Below, in pieces: positions 48,436 through 57,488 of a stretch of 64,000 nt of DNA. Each line of letters begins with the position of its first letter. Position 1 is the first letter of the stretch. The notes below the pieces were generated by a model. The model made no database searches and had not been told where the DNA came from. It worked only from the letters and a program-made list of their open reading frames with translations. The stretch is taken from assembly GCF_013377015.1 (NCBI RefSeq), contig NZ_JACABA010000004.1:62001-126000 (forward strand), read 5' to 3'. Made by a program: the position numbers and the translations under genes. The stretch is from Rhodopseudomonas sp. Lineage in GTDB: Bacteria; Pseudomonadota; Alphaproteobacteria; Rhizobiales; Xanthobacteraceae.

Positions 48436-49347
48436 TCACCGCCGCGCCGCGATCACTATCCCGGCGATCACCAGCGCGTAGCCGGCGAGGTGAAACAGCT
48501 CGGGCTTTTCGCCCAGAACGGCGGTCGCCATCACCGAGCCGAACACCGGCACCAGATGGAAGAACGGCGCAGCGCGGTTGGGCCCGACCAGCGCGATGCC
48601 GCGGTTGAAGCAGATATAGGCCAGCGTCGAAGGGAAGATCACCGCGTAAGCCAGCGTCGCCGCGGTCAGCCAGTCGAGGCTCGGCCTGACGCCGGCGGCG
48701 AATTCCCAGGCGGCGAACGGCAGCAGCATCAGCGCGCCGCCGCCGGTGGTGACCACGATCAGCGACAGCGGATGGCTTACCGGACGCCGCGGCATCAGCG
48801 CGGAATACAGCCCGAACGCGCACAGCGCGCCGGCGAACATGAGATCGCCTTTGTTGAACGCCACATCGACCAGCGCCGCGAAGTCGCCGTGCAGGACGAT
48901 CGTGAGCACACCGAACAGCGAGATGGTGATGCCGCAAAATTGCATCCAGGTCAGTCGCACCCCGAACAGCGCCAGCGACCACAGCGCCACGAATAGCGGC
49001 CCGGAGGACTGGATCAGCAGCGCGTTCAGCGCCTGGGTGAATTGCAGCGCCCAGTAGGCCAGCGCGTTGTTGATGGCGAAACCGGTCGCCGACAGCGCCA
49101 GCATCAGCGGCCAATGCGCGCGCAGCACCGGCCAGTCGCGCCCAAGATGCGGCCAGGCGAACGGTAGCAACAGCAGCATCGTCCCGATCCAGCGCACACA
49201 GGACAGCGTCACCGGCGGCACGTGGCCCGCGACATAGCGGCCGAGCACAATGTTGCCGGCCCAGAACAGCGAGGTCAGGCTGAGCAGCAGATAGGGCTGG
49301 TTGGCGAGCCAGCCTGTGGGGGAGAGGCGAGCGGATGCAGGGACCAA
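48436..49347 (-). CDS. EamA-type (DMT superfamily) exporter, copy 1
   Basis: Ten membrane segments in two EamA repeats; family landmarks QPYLLLSLTSLFWAGNIVLGR, PPVTLSCVRWIGTMLLLLPFAWPHL, and PNRAAPFFHLVPVFGSVMATAVLGEKP. Paralogous to the gene at 55134-56063. The start is uncertain: an ATG at 49452 adds 35 residues that look non-conserved, while TTG 49347 matches the equivalent TTG in the other copy, and I use it here (303 residues). Exports metabolites or drugs; substrate unknown. Converges with the chemoreceptor gene. Confidence 0.9.
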   Translation of the reverse strand: MVPASARLSPTGWLANQPYLLLSLTSLFWAGNIVLGRYVAGHVPPVTLSCVRWIGTMLLLLPFAWPHLGRDWPVLRAHWPLMLALSATGFAINNALAYWALQFTQALNALLIQSSGPLFVALWSLALFGVRLTWMQFCGITISLFGVLTIVLHGDFAALVDVAFNKGDLMFAGALCAFGLYSALMPRRPVSHPLSLIVVTTGGGALMLLPFAAWEFAAGVRPSLDWLTAATLAYAVIFPSTLAYICFNRGIALVGPNRAAPFFHLVPVFGSVMATAVLGEKPELFHLAGYALVIAGIVIAARR

Positions 49348-49533
49348 TGCGCGACAATCATTGAGATCGGAACAATGCTGCGAGTTGTGCCCGAAACGCT
49401 CGCGCAAACAAGGCTCCGCCGCGGAAGGGTGCCATGCGGGCGTCGTCCGCAATTGCTGCGACGTGAACGAATGCCGGCCTTGGCGCGGATTCCGGGCCGA
49501 CGAAATCGATCGCGCCAGACCCTGGCACGTGGA

Positions 49534-50961
49534 TCAATGCATCGTTGACCTGACGGTCCAGACCAGAACCGGGCGAGGGTCGATGCGGCGGATCGTGAGC
49601 GTGCCGGCCAGACGCCCATTCGTGATTTGTCCTTCGAACGTCGCGACCGCCTTGGGTTCGTTCTTCTGGCCTGCGTCAAGTCGCAAACTGACGAGCTTCC
49701 CGTCGAACGTACCGGTTCCGGTGTAGGTGTGGGTATGGGCCTTGAGCGGCGCAAAGGGACAATCGGCCAGCGCGTTCTCGATCATGTCAACGGTGAGTTC
49801 AGCTCGCACGGCGCGGTCACGCTCGAGCACCGCACTTAGCCTCGGATTCTTCATCGTCACCCGATATCGGCAAAACGGCGGCCCGCCGAATTCCAGCGAA
49901 CTGTCGTTGCCCGATCCGACAGCGGTCGTTTCGCCGGCCTGTCCGCGCGACGATTCCGGGATGCCGACCGCCGATTGGCTTCGCTTCAATTCTTCCAGCC
50001 GCGCGCGAGCCATGCTTGTATATGCGGTGCCCGGAAACTGCCGAATGAAATCCTCCAGCACGGCCTGACTCGACGTATCCTTGGTCACCGCCCAGACGCG
50101 TTCCGCCGCGCTCGGCGCCGGGGCCGGCGGAGTTGCGGCGGACGAGGGCACCGCCGGCGGCGCCGTGAAATAGAAGCTTCCATCGATCGGCGACGACGAC
50201 ACCCAGGGCTGCTGGCCGCCTCCGGTCGACCGCTTCACGATGACGCCGACCTGATTGAAGGTCTGGAAGATATCGAGACCGGCCTTTCGTACCGTTGCCG
50301 CGAGGGCCTTGGTGAACGGACTGTTGCCGTCGGCGCCATCGAGCGCGACGTTGCCCGGTTGGGTCGCGTAGGAGATAAGCGTGCCCTCCGGCGCCTGCAT
50401 CTGCGCCAGCCCACTCGAGGTCGCGCGCAAGCCGCGCCCCCCGAACGGATTGTTCCGGCAGGCATCGAGAATCACCAGATTGAGCTTGGTGCCCGATCCT
50501 TCCATCTGGCGCAGCACCAGGGCGACATCGATCATCTGAAAATCGATGTCGGCTTCCTTGACCGGATTGGCGTTGACCGGAACCAGATAGTTCGAATTGC
50601 GAACCTGGACGCCATGACCGGCATAATAGAACAGCGCGACATCGGCGCCGGCAAGCTGGTTGCCGAACAGCTGCACCACCCGATCGAAACCCATCTTGTC
50701 CAGATCGATCTGTGCCGCGCCGCCGATCAACGTGAATCCAACATCGCGCAAGGTGTCGGCGATGAGTTTGGCGTCGTTCTTCGGATTGTCGAGGCTGGGG
50801 ACGTTGACGTATGACGAATTTCCCACGACCAGCGCGACGCGCTTGTCGGCATGGGCGAGCGTGACCCAGCACGCCACGATCATCAAGCCGGCCACGATAC
50901 GCCGTGTCAGGAAAGTCCAATATTGCAAAGCGCTGCATCCGCGGCGTGATGTCGACGCCAT
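49534..50961 (-). CDS. Secreted caspase-family (peptidase C14) protein
   Basis: 475 residues; signal peptide to about residue 38 (GLMIVACWVTLAHA). Residues ~39-270 form the caspase/metacaspase p20-like fold: KRVALVVGNSSYVNVPSL at the start, catalytic His in ALFYYAGHGVQ near residue 117 and catalytic Cys in ILDACRNNPFGGRG near residue 169. Then a proline/alanine linker and a C-terminal beta-rich domain (RYRVTMKNPRLSAVLER onward) of unknown kind. Such exported bacterial caspase homologues are common in Bradyrhizobium and Rhodopseudomonas; targets are not known. A predicted catalytic dyad is complete. Confidence 0.92.
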   Translation of the reverse strand: MASTSRRGCSALQYWTFLTRRIVAGLMIVACWVTLAHADKRVALVVGNSSYVNVPSLDNPKNDAKLIADTLRDVGFTLIGGAAQIDLDKMGFDRVVQLFGNQLAGADVALFYYAGHGVQVRNSNYLVPVNANPVKEADIDFQMIDVALVLRQMEGSGTKLNLVILDACRNNPFGGRGLRATSSGLAQMQAPEGTLISYATQPGNVALDGADGNSPFTKALAATVRKAGLDIFQTFNQVGVIVKRSTGGGQQPWVSSSPIDGSFYFTAPPAVPSSAATPPAPAPSAAERVWAVTKDTSSQAVLEDFIRQFPGTAYTSMARARLEELKRSQSAVGIPESSRGQAGETTAVGSGNDSSLEFGGPPFCRYRVTMKNPRLSAVLERDRAVRAELTVDMIENALADCPFAPLKAHTHTYTGTGTFDGKLVSLRLDAGQKNEPKAVATFEGQITNGRLAGTLTIRRIDPRPVLVWTVRSTMH

Positions 50962-51060
50962 GACCTTATCCCGCTCGGTGTCGATTGCAACAGAAGCCGG
51001 AACGTTCGCCCAACCCAGTCGCGACTTCAGCCCGCTTTCCCGCCTCGCCGGACAGCGCGC

Positions 51061-52458
51061 TCAGTCCGCGTAACGACCCGCAATTTCTTTGAATTCGCCG
51101 GTAATTTGCGTGAATGCATCAACGACGTCCGGGTCGAAATGGCTGCCCCTGCCTTCAACGATGATCGCGATCGCCTGATCATGCGGCATCGCGTCCTTGT
51201 AGACGCGGCGGGAGGTCAATGCGTCGTAAACATCGGCCACCGCCATCAGGCGAGCCGAGATCGGAATGACGCGACCCGCCAGTTGGTTCGGGTAGCCGCT
51301 GCCGTTCCATTTTTCGTGATGGTTCAACGCGATTTCCTTTGCGCAGGCGAGAAATTCGACGGTGGTACCAAGTCGCTTCTCAGCATTTTCGATGGCGTTG
51401 TGGCCCAGCGTCGTGTGGGTCTTCATGATCTCGAATTCGTCGCGGTCGAGTTTGCCCGGCTTCAGCAAGATGCTGTCTGGAATGCCGACCTTGCCGATGT
51501 CGTGAAGCGGAGCGTACTTGAACAGAATATCGATCTGGTGATCCACCAGGTAAGCCGCAAAGGCGGGGTGGGGTTGCAATTGCCAAGCCAGCGCCCGGAC
51601 ATAATGCTGGGTACGGCGAATGTGATTGCCGGTTTCGTTGTCGCGGGTCTCCGCCAGCGACGCCAGAATTTCGATGGTCACGTCTTGGGTATCGAGAATC
51701 TTGCGGGTGCGCTTTTCGACTTCGATTTCGAGAAGCCCGTTCTGGCCCTTCAGGAAATCCTTCGCCGCCGTCAGCGCCGTCTGCGCCGAGAAATCCTTGC
51801 GCAGCAGAAACTCGCGCCACCAGCCGATTCCCGCCGCCAGAATGAACAAGGTGATGACGTGATAAGACCAGTAGAAGAACGTGTTTCCATCTTTGCCGGG
51901 CGCGAGCAGCATTGCAGATTCAAACATCAGCAGAATGATCAGGCCTGATGGAAGCGCATATCTGAATTGGACACCCAGAATGACGAAGCAATAAAACTCC
52001 AGGAAAACGAAATTGAGGATTCCGACCCAGGAGCTGAGTCCCATGCCGCCCTGCGCGTCGATCTCCAGTAACACCCAGAACAGGCTGCCGGCGAGCACTA
52101 CGATGAATCCGGACATCACGAATTGCCAATGCCGCTTGGCAGTGGACGTAAACGAATAGGCAATTCCGATTGCAAGGATCGGCAGGCAGAGCTGAAGCCG
52201 ATAGATGTTGGCGGTTTCGTTCTGCAGCGCCAGGTGGTCGACCAGGAAGTCGCCGAAGACCAGGATCATTCCGACGGCGAGGCTGCACTGCGCGTAGCGA
52301 TAGTAGAATGCGTGGTAGTATTGAATAAAATTTCGTTCATAGGCGGCGCCGGCAAATGCAAGCTTCGCCCGCAATGGCAATGCGCCGGATTGATCGGCGG
52401 TAACGGCCTTGCCGCTTCTTTGCGCTCTCCACGCTATCGGGTGATCCAAAACTGACAT
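51061..52458 (-). CDS. HD-GYP c-di-GMP phosphodiesterase with six-helix membrane domain
   Basis: 465 residues. About six membrane segments (residues ~50-235) form an N-terminal sensor region; a short coiled coil (LLEIEVEKRTRKILDTQ) leads to the HD-GYP domain (about 265-465). Catalytic features: RTQHYVRAL, KYAPLHDIGKVGIPD (HD), LNHHEKWNGSGYPN (GYP) and MAVADVYDALTSRRVYK. HD-GYP proteins hydrolyse c-di-GMP. Start ATG 52458 (MSVLDHPIAW); the frame is open upstream but unsupported. The PilZ gene 2 kb away could be a c-di-GMP effector. Confidence 0.93.
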   Translation of the reverse strand: MSVLDHPIAWRAQRSGKAVTADQSGALPLRAKLAFAGAAYERNFIQYYHAFYYRYAQCSLAVGMILVFGDFLVDHLALQNETANIYRLQLCLPILAIGIAYSFTSTAKRHWQFVMSGFIVVLAGSLFWVLLEIDAQGGMGLSSWVGILNFVFLEFYCFVILGVQFRYALPSGLIILLMFESAMLLAPGKDGNTFFYWSYHVITLFILAAGIGWWREFLLRKDFSAQTALTAAKDFLKGQNGLLEIEVEKRTRKILDTQDVTIEILASLAETRDNETGNHIRRTQHYVRALAWQLQPHPAFAAYLVDHQIDILFKYAPLHDIGKVGIPDSILLKPGKLDRDEFEIMKTHTTLGHNAIENAEKRLGTTVEFLACAKEIALNHHEKWNGSGYPNQLAGRVIPISARLMAVADVYDALTSRRVYKDAMPHDQAIAIIVEGRGSHFDPDVVDAFTQITGEFKEIAGRYAD

Positions 52459-52811
52459 CGTTTGGTCCTGGTTGGGGAGATCGGATAGGTGAGAGCGGCC
52501 AAAGTGGCGCAGCTTTTGGCCCGGCCACGCATCGAAGATCAGATGCGCATGATAATCACTCTTCCATCGACACCTTAAGTCGCCGTGAATTTCGACGCGG
52601 CAAGGCAACCAATTGGAATAGGGGAACTTGCAACTGTCCGGTTGCCGTCTTAGCAATCGCCGCGCCGACGCGATGCGGCGCGTAATTCAATCGTCAGCAC
52701 GCCGCGCGGCTTACTCGGCAAAGCTGCCATGCCGTCCTCAAGCCCAACGGGCTTGGCGCGCGTCAGTCGGACAGCGGCCTGCGAGCTTGGGAGCCGGCAG
52801 ATTCGGCGGTG
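52459..52811. other. Intergenic region before the HD-GYP gene
   Basis: Holds the promoter of the HD-GYP gene (minus strand) and the 3' flank of the HD gene. No reading frame here has support, and no repeat or terminator is clear. Confidence 0.4.
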
Positions 52812-53657
52812 CTACTTCTGCGGCCCCGACAGCTGGATGTCGCGTTCGGCACGGAACACGTTGCTGTAGAGATTGGCGATCCATTGCCGGCCACGCGAGG
52901 TGACGTTGAGATAGCGGATCGCGGTCTGCACGTGCGGCGCGACGCTGTTCCAGTAGAACTGCGGATACAGGTTGACGATGTCGGCCGGAGATGAGTAGCC
53001 GAGTTGGCGGTTCAGCCCGGCTTCCTCGAATTCGTGATACAATGCGTTGGCCTTGCGGATGTAGTTCGGATCGCCGAGCTGTCCGATCAGATCGGCAGCG
53101 CGCAGCAGCGCGGCCTCTTCGTCGCAACTCTCACCGTCGGCTGGAATGCTGGCGGGAAACCGGGTGCCCTCCACCGCGTTGGCGATCCGCTGCCGGTCGA
53201 GCTGCGCGATGCCGTTGATCCGGTCCATCACATACATCTTCGAGCGGTCGACGTGCCAGGGCAGCATCGCGGCGTCGGACGATCCGCGTGGCAGCGTGAT
53301 CTTGCGCCCGGTGTTGTCGACCACGTAGCCGTCGCTGCCGTCCTCCTTGAACAGGCCGCGGACGTAACCGATATCGTGGGTCAGGCAGGCGATGATGAGA
53401 TGGGCGTAATCTTGCGCCGGCATGTCGGTGTGCAGCGCGCGGCCGCGCAGGATGTCGTGCCCGGCCAGCGTCACCAGCATGGTGTGTTCGGCGTTGTGAT
53501 ACAGCGCGTCGCTGTTGCCGATGCATTCGATCGCGATCCGCGCGATCGACGGCACGATGTCCGAGAGTTGCGCCTGCGACGAGCCGTAGCGCTTGCGCAT
53601 GTAAGTCGCGAGAAACTTCCCCAAAGCGTCGGCGGCCAGTTCAGGCACCGTGATCAT
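52812..53657 (-). CDS. HD-domain phosphohydrolase (cyclic nucleotide phosphodiesterase-like)
   Basis: 281 residues. HDc fold with the metal-binding set H...HD...D: YHNAEHTMLVTLAGHDIL near residue 50, ACLTHDIGYVRGL near residue 89, and the later LLRAADLIGQLGDPN near residue 190 as the last aspartate. The YHN/H-x-x-D pattern resembles the catalytic domain of 3',5'-cyclic nucleotide phosphodiesterases; substrate not established. Start ATG 53657 follows GGGAGACG; a longer frame to 53786 is arginine-rich and unlikely. Reads in the same direction as the HD-GYP gene, 353 bp upstream of its start. Confidence 0.88.
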   Translation of the reverse strand: MITVPELAADALGKFLATYMRKRYGSSQAQLSDIVPSIARIAIECIGNSDALYHNAEHTMLVTLAGHDILRGRALHTDMPAQDYAHLIIACLTHDIGYVRGLFKEDGSDGYVVDNTGRKITLPRGSSDAAMLPWHVDRSKMYVMDRINGIAQLDRQRIANAVEGTRFPASIPADGESCDEEAALLRAADLIGQLGDPNYIRKANALYHEFEEAGLNRQLGYSSPADIVNLYPQFYWNSVAPHVQTAIRYLNVTSRGRQWIANLYSNVFRAERDIQLSGPQK

Positions 53658-53815
53658 CGCAATCGTCTCCCGCGGGTCGCCCGCGACAGTGTATCCGCGA
53701 ATTTCACCGCCGAGCAACCTGGCCGACGGCGATTTGCGCCGCCTCCGTAAAAGAATTTCCTTTCGCCGTGTCGGCGATCGACGCATTCTCCGCGCAACAA
53801 AAGGAAGGAGCGGTG

Positions 53816-54220
53816 ATGAGCGTCGAGCTGTTGAATATCCAGGGCCTGCAAGAGCTCGCGCAACAGGGGCCGGTGGTGATGGTGAACCTGATGCGGTTCA
53901 ACGCGCGTTCGGCTGATGGCGACGGCTCCGGCTGGGATGCCTATCTGCGCTATAGTGCGCTCACGGTGCCGATGATCAAGGCGCGCGGCGGCACGCTGTT
54001 GTGGACCGGCGACGCCAAAGCGGTGGCGCTGGGGTCTCCGGACGGCAATACATGGGACTACATGGCGTTGGTGTACTATCCGTCGGTGGCAGCGTTCCTC
54101 GACATGATGACCTCGGCGGACTACGAAGATCGCTGCGATCCACACCGGCGTAACGGCTGCGCCGATCACGTCATCATCTGCACCAAGGAGGCCTACAGCA
54201 AGTTCAAGGTGGGCCAGTGA
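53816..54220 (+). CDS. DUF1330 family protein
   Basis: 134 residues. Ferredoxin-like dimeric alpha/beta barrel fold of the DUF1330/EthD type: VVMVNLMRFNARSADGDGSGWDAYLRYS and DYMALVYYPSVAAFLDMMTSADYED. Start ATG 53816 follows a strong AAGGAAGGAG; a longer frame from 53768 is rejected on that ground. A longer C-terminus than usual with three cysteines (RCDP, GCAD, ICTK). Function unknown. Divergent from the HD gene. Confidence 0.88.
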   Translation: MSVELLNIQGLQELAQQGPVVMVNLMRFNARSADGDGSGWDAYLRYSALTVPMIKARGGTLLWTGDAKAVALGSPDGNTWDYMALVYYPSVAAFLDMMTSADYEDRCDPHRRNGCADHVIICTKEAYSKFKVGQ

Positions 54221-54395
54221 ACGAGGGCCGCCTTGGGCTTAGTTGAAATCGCAAGAGATCAATATGTACGGCTTCCGACGATGCCGGATAAATGCTTTGA
54301 TAACCACGCCCCCGGAAATATGTGTCACGCTGGAATTCGTAAATCTACGAGGTCTATGTTAGTGGTAACGGCGTAGCCGCGTAGGGATTATCATC

Positions 54396-55127
54396 GTGTC
54401 GGTCCAGTCGTTTCTCAAGCAGAGAGCGGTCAGTATTGCCCTCGGCGGCAATTACACGCTGCCGAACTGGTATGATGCGCAGGGAAAGCTGCGGACTTTC
54501 GCATGCCGGACCAGCCGGGTCTCGCCGTTCCGTATGATTGTCGATGCGCCGGTGGTGGGTCGGATCGGAGATTCGATCGCGTCCTATTTCGGCGATTTCG
54601 GCAAGCTTGACGGCCACATCAGCGACACCATCGCCGGCGGGTTTCTGCTCGAACTCGCCATGACCAAGGCGATGCGCGAGAAGATCTCGAACCAGCTCAC
54701 CTGGCTGGAAAAGAAGCAAAGCGACCCCGCCATCCGCGACGTTCGGGCGCAGGCGCGCATCATTCCGGCAACCCCGCATTCGACGCTGGCCTTCGCCGAT
54801 GGCACGGTCCGGAGCTGCTTTGTGGTCGATATGTCGGTGTCCGGCGCCGCGGTGTCGGCCGACGTGCAGCCCGAGATCGGAACCCCGCTCGCGGTCGGGT
54901 CCTGCGTCGGCCGCGTCGTCAGGCATTTGCACGATGGCTTCGCGGTGCAGTTTACCGAATTGCAGAGCCGGTCAGAACTCGAGTGGCGCATCGCCCGGCC
55001 GCCGCCGCCGCATAACGCCTCCGACGCGAAGCCGCCGCGCAATCCTGTTCCCGAACCGCAGCCGGCGCCAGCACCGGGAGCTGTGCCGCGCCCCGGCGGC
55101 GATCGTGCCGAATATTTCGAGATCTGA
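54396..55127 (+). CDS. PilZ-domain protein
   Basis: 243 residues. Two PilZ-like segments: the first (about 18-60) has RTSRVSPFRMIVDAP; the second (about 115-190) has RAQARIIPATPHSTLAFADG followed by DMSVSGAAVSADVQPEIGTPLAVGS and VGRVVRHLHDGFAVQF, the usual c-di-GMP-binding and barrel motifs, although the RxxxR motif is degenerate. A proline-rich tail follows (about 200-243). Start is GTG 54396, behind AGGGAT. Likely a c-di-GMP effector; the HD-GYP gene nearby may control it. Confidence 0.85.
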   Translation: MSVQSFLKQRAVSIALGGNYTLPNWYDAQGKLRTFACRTSRVSPFRMIVDAPVVGRIGDSIASYFGDFGKLDGHISDTIAGGFLLELAMTKAMREKISNQLTWLEKKQSDPAIRDVRAQARIIPATPHSTLAFADGTVRSCFVVDMSVSGAAVSADVQPEIGTPLAVGSCVGRVVRHLHDGFAVQFTELQSRSELEWRIARPPPPHNASDAKPPRNPVPEPQPAPAPGAVPRPGGDRAEYFEI

Positions 55128-55133
55128 CCGCGG

Positions 55134-56063
55134 TCACTCCGCCAGCCGCGTCTTCGGCTTGCGCGCCGCGACGATGACGCCTGCCAGCACCAGCGCGTAG
55201 CCGAAGGCGTGATAGAGCTGCGGGCGCTCGCCGAGAAAGGCGATCGCCATCGCCGAGCCGAACACCGGGATCAGGTGAAAGAACGGCGCGGCGCGGTTGG
55301 CGCCGATCAGCTGCACGCCGCGATTGAAGCATAGATACGCCAGCACCGAGGGAAACACCGCCACATAGGCCAGCGAGCCGAGGTTGGCGGCGTTGATCTG
55401 CGCCACCGGCCTCGCCGACAGTTCCCAGAGGAACGCCGGCACCAGGCACAACGCACCGCAGCCGAAGGTGAAGGCCAGGAACGACAGGCCGTGGATCGCC
55501 GGCCGCTTCTGCGACAGCGCGGAATAGAATCCGAAGATCGCCATCGCCGCGATGAACAAGAGGTCGCCGGGGTTCAGATCGATCCCGGCCAGTGCGGTAA
55601 GGTCGCCGTGCAGCAGGATCACCAGCACGCCGATCATCGACACCAGGATGCCGAGCGCCTGCGCCAGCGTCAGCCGGATGCCGAGCAGGATCAGCGACCA
55701 GATCGCCACGAACAGCGGCCCGGCCGACTGGAACAACAGGATGTTCAGCGCCGTGGTGTGTTCCAGCGCGGTGTATTGCAGCGTGTTGAAGATCGCGATT
55801 CCGCTCAGCGACAGCCCCACCATCAGCCCGAGGTGCCGGCGGATCGCCGGCCAGTCCTTCGCCAGATGCCGCCAGGCGAACGGCAGCACGATCAGGAATG
55901 CGCCGAGCCAGCGCACGAACGACAGCGTCACCGGCGGAATCTGCCCGGCCGCGGCGCGGCCGACGATAGCGTTGCCGGCCCAGAACAGCGAGGTCAGGCT
56001 GAGCAGGAGGTAGGGCTGGTCGAACAGCCAGGACCAACGCGCGCGTGGTGAAGCGTGGGGCAA
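55134..56063 (-). CDS. EamA-type (DMT superfamily) exporter, copy 2
   Basis: Ten membrane segments; landmarks QPYLLLSLTSLFWAGNAIVGR, PPVTLSFVRWLGAFLIVLPFAWRHL, FQSAGPLFVAIWSL and ANRAAPFFHLIPVFGSAMAIAFLGERP. Paralogue of the gene at 48436-49347, with a 36-bp stretch of identical DNA covering GSLFWAGN. The start is uncertain: TTG 56063 gives 309 residues and parallels the other copy; ATG 56189 would add 42 poorly structured residues. Exports small metabolites; substrate unknown. Converges with the PilZ gene, 6 bp apart. Confidence 0.9.
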   Translation of the reverse strand: MPHASPRARWSWLFDQPYLLLSLTSLFWAGNAIVGRAAAGQIPPVTLSFVRWLGAFLIVLPFAWRHLAKDWPAIRRHLGLMVGLSLSGIAIFNTLQYTALEHTTALNILLFQSAGPLFVAIWSLILLGIRLTLAQALGILVSMIGVLVILLHGDLTALAGIDLNPGDLLFIAAMAIFGFYSALSQKRPAIHGLSFLAFTFGCGALCLVPAFLWELSARPVAQINAANLGSLAYVAVFPSVLAYLCFNRGVQLIGANRAAPFFHLIPVFGSAMAIAFLGERPQLYHAFGYALVLAGVIVAARKPKTRLAE

Positions 56064-56201
56064 TGGAATCGTTTCGGTTGCGGGAAAGGTCCTCGAACTT
56101 GTGCCCGAAACCGGCGACGCCGCAAGTCTGACCGGTGAATTGGTGCCATGCGGAGGCGGCGACCGGCCCACGGCGGTCGGCCCAGCCACCTCCGACGTGG
56201 C

Positions 56202-57488
56202 TCAGCCAACGTTCTCGGTCTTTTTCAGCTTGCCGATGCCGAGAATGTCGAGCATGGCCTTCTCATAGAAGGTATCGCTCTCGCCGCGGCGGATCTTGCG
56301 CATGAAATACTTCTCGAATGCGATCTTGGCGTTGTGGACCCAGACTCCGGACGACGACCAGTTGACGTTGCGCGGCGGCAATTGCGGCTGCGCCACGAAG
56401 GCGACGCCGGAATCGCCGAAATCGGCGAGGCAGACCGCGTTCCAGGTCGCTTGGTGGGTCGGCTCCTGGCCATCGAGCAATTGCCGGACGTTGAGCGCCG
56501 TCGCCGACACCATCGATTCGATCATGAATCCGGTCTTCGGCACGCCGCAGGCGACCGGGGTGGCTTCCATCGGCGGAATCGCGACGCAAACGCCGATCGC
56601 GAACACGTTCTGGTACTTTGGATTACGCTGATGCTTGTCGATCAGCACGAAGCCGCGCGGATTGACCAGGCCTTCGATCCCGCGCAACGCGGCGATTCCG
56701 CGGAAGCCCGGGATCAGCATCGAATAGGCGAAAGGCAGCTCGGCGGTCTTCTTGACCGATCCGTCCTCGGCGATCTCCTCGGCGATGATCTTGCCGGCGT
56801 CGATCTGCTTTACCCGGGTGTTGGTCATGAACTTGATGTGATGCTGCCGCATCTCGCCTTCGAGCAGGCCCTTGGTGTCGCCGACGCCGTCGAGGCCGAG
56901 ATGGCCGACATAGGGCTCCGGCGTGATGAAGGTCATCGGCACCTGGTCGCGGATTTTGCGGCGGCGCAGTTCGGTATCGAGGATGAAGGTGAATTCGTAG
57001 GCCGGGCCGAAGCACGAGGCGCCCTGCACCGCGCCGGTGACGATCGGCCCCGGCTTCTTGCAGAATTCCTCGAACGAAACCGCCGCCTTGGCGGCGTGAT
57101 CGACATGACAGATCGAGGAGGTGTGGCCGTCCGGCCCGAGGCCCGGGATTTCGTCGAACGCCAATTCGGGGCCGGTGGCGACGATCAGGAAGTCGTAGGA
57201 CTGCGACGACCCGTCGGCGAGATCGACGCAATTATCCTCGGGACGGACCTTGGTCGCGGGCACCGCCTTGAAGCCGATGCCGCGCTTGGCGAACACCGGC
57301 GCCAGATCGATTTCGATCGACTCCTGGGTCCGCCAACTCACTGCGACCCACGGATTCGACGGCACGAAGTGATAGATCGGGTCCTTGGTGATGACGATCA
57401 GTTCGTCGTCTTTGCGCAACTGATCCTTCATCTCGTAAGCCATGATGGCTCCGCCGAGGCCGGCGCCCAAAATAACGATCCTTGCCAT
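56202..57488 (-). CDS. sqr: Sulfide:quinone oxidoreductase
   Basis: 428 residues. FAD enzyme of the membrane periphery that oxidises sulfide to polysulfide or sulfur and feeds electrons to quinone. N-terminal RIVILGAGLGGAIMAYE binds FAD. The three catalytic cysteines are present at positions 127 (SSICHVD), 159 (GASCFGP) and 353 (WNAVCLAD), the same numbering as in Rhodobacter capsulatus SQR. The C-terminal VWVHNAKIAFEKYFMRKIR is the membrane-binding region. Start ATG 57488 follows GGGAAACA. An AT-rich palindrome-bearing region about 190 bp upstream is the likely regulated promoter. Confidence 0.94.
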   Translation of the reverse strand: MARIVILGAGLGGAIMAYEMKDQLRKDDELIVITKDPIYHFVPSNPWVAVSWRTQESIEIDLAPVFAKRGIGFKAVPATKVRPEDNCVDLADGSSQSYDFLIVATGPELAFDEIPGLGPDGHTSSICHVDHAAKAAVSFEEFCKKPGPIVTGAVQGASCFGPAYEFTFILDTELRRRKIRDQVPMTFITPEPYVGHLGLDGVGDTKGLLEGEMRQHHIKFMTNTRVKQIDAGKIIAEEIAEDGSVKKTAELPFAYSMLIPGFRGIAALRGIEGLVNPRGFVLIDKHQRNPKYQNVFAIGVCVAIPPMEATPVACGVPKTGFMIESMVSATALNVRQLLDGQEPTHQATWNAVCLADFGDSGVAFVAQPQLPPRNVNWSSSGVWVHNAKIAFEKYFMRKIRRGESDTFYEKAMLDILGIGKLKKTENVG

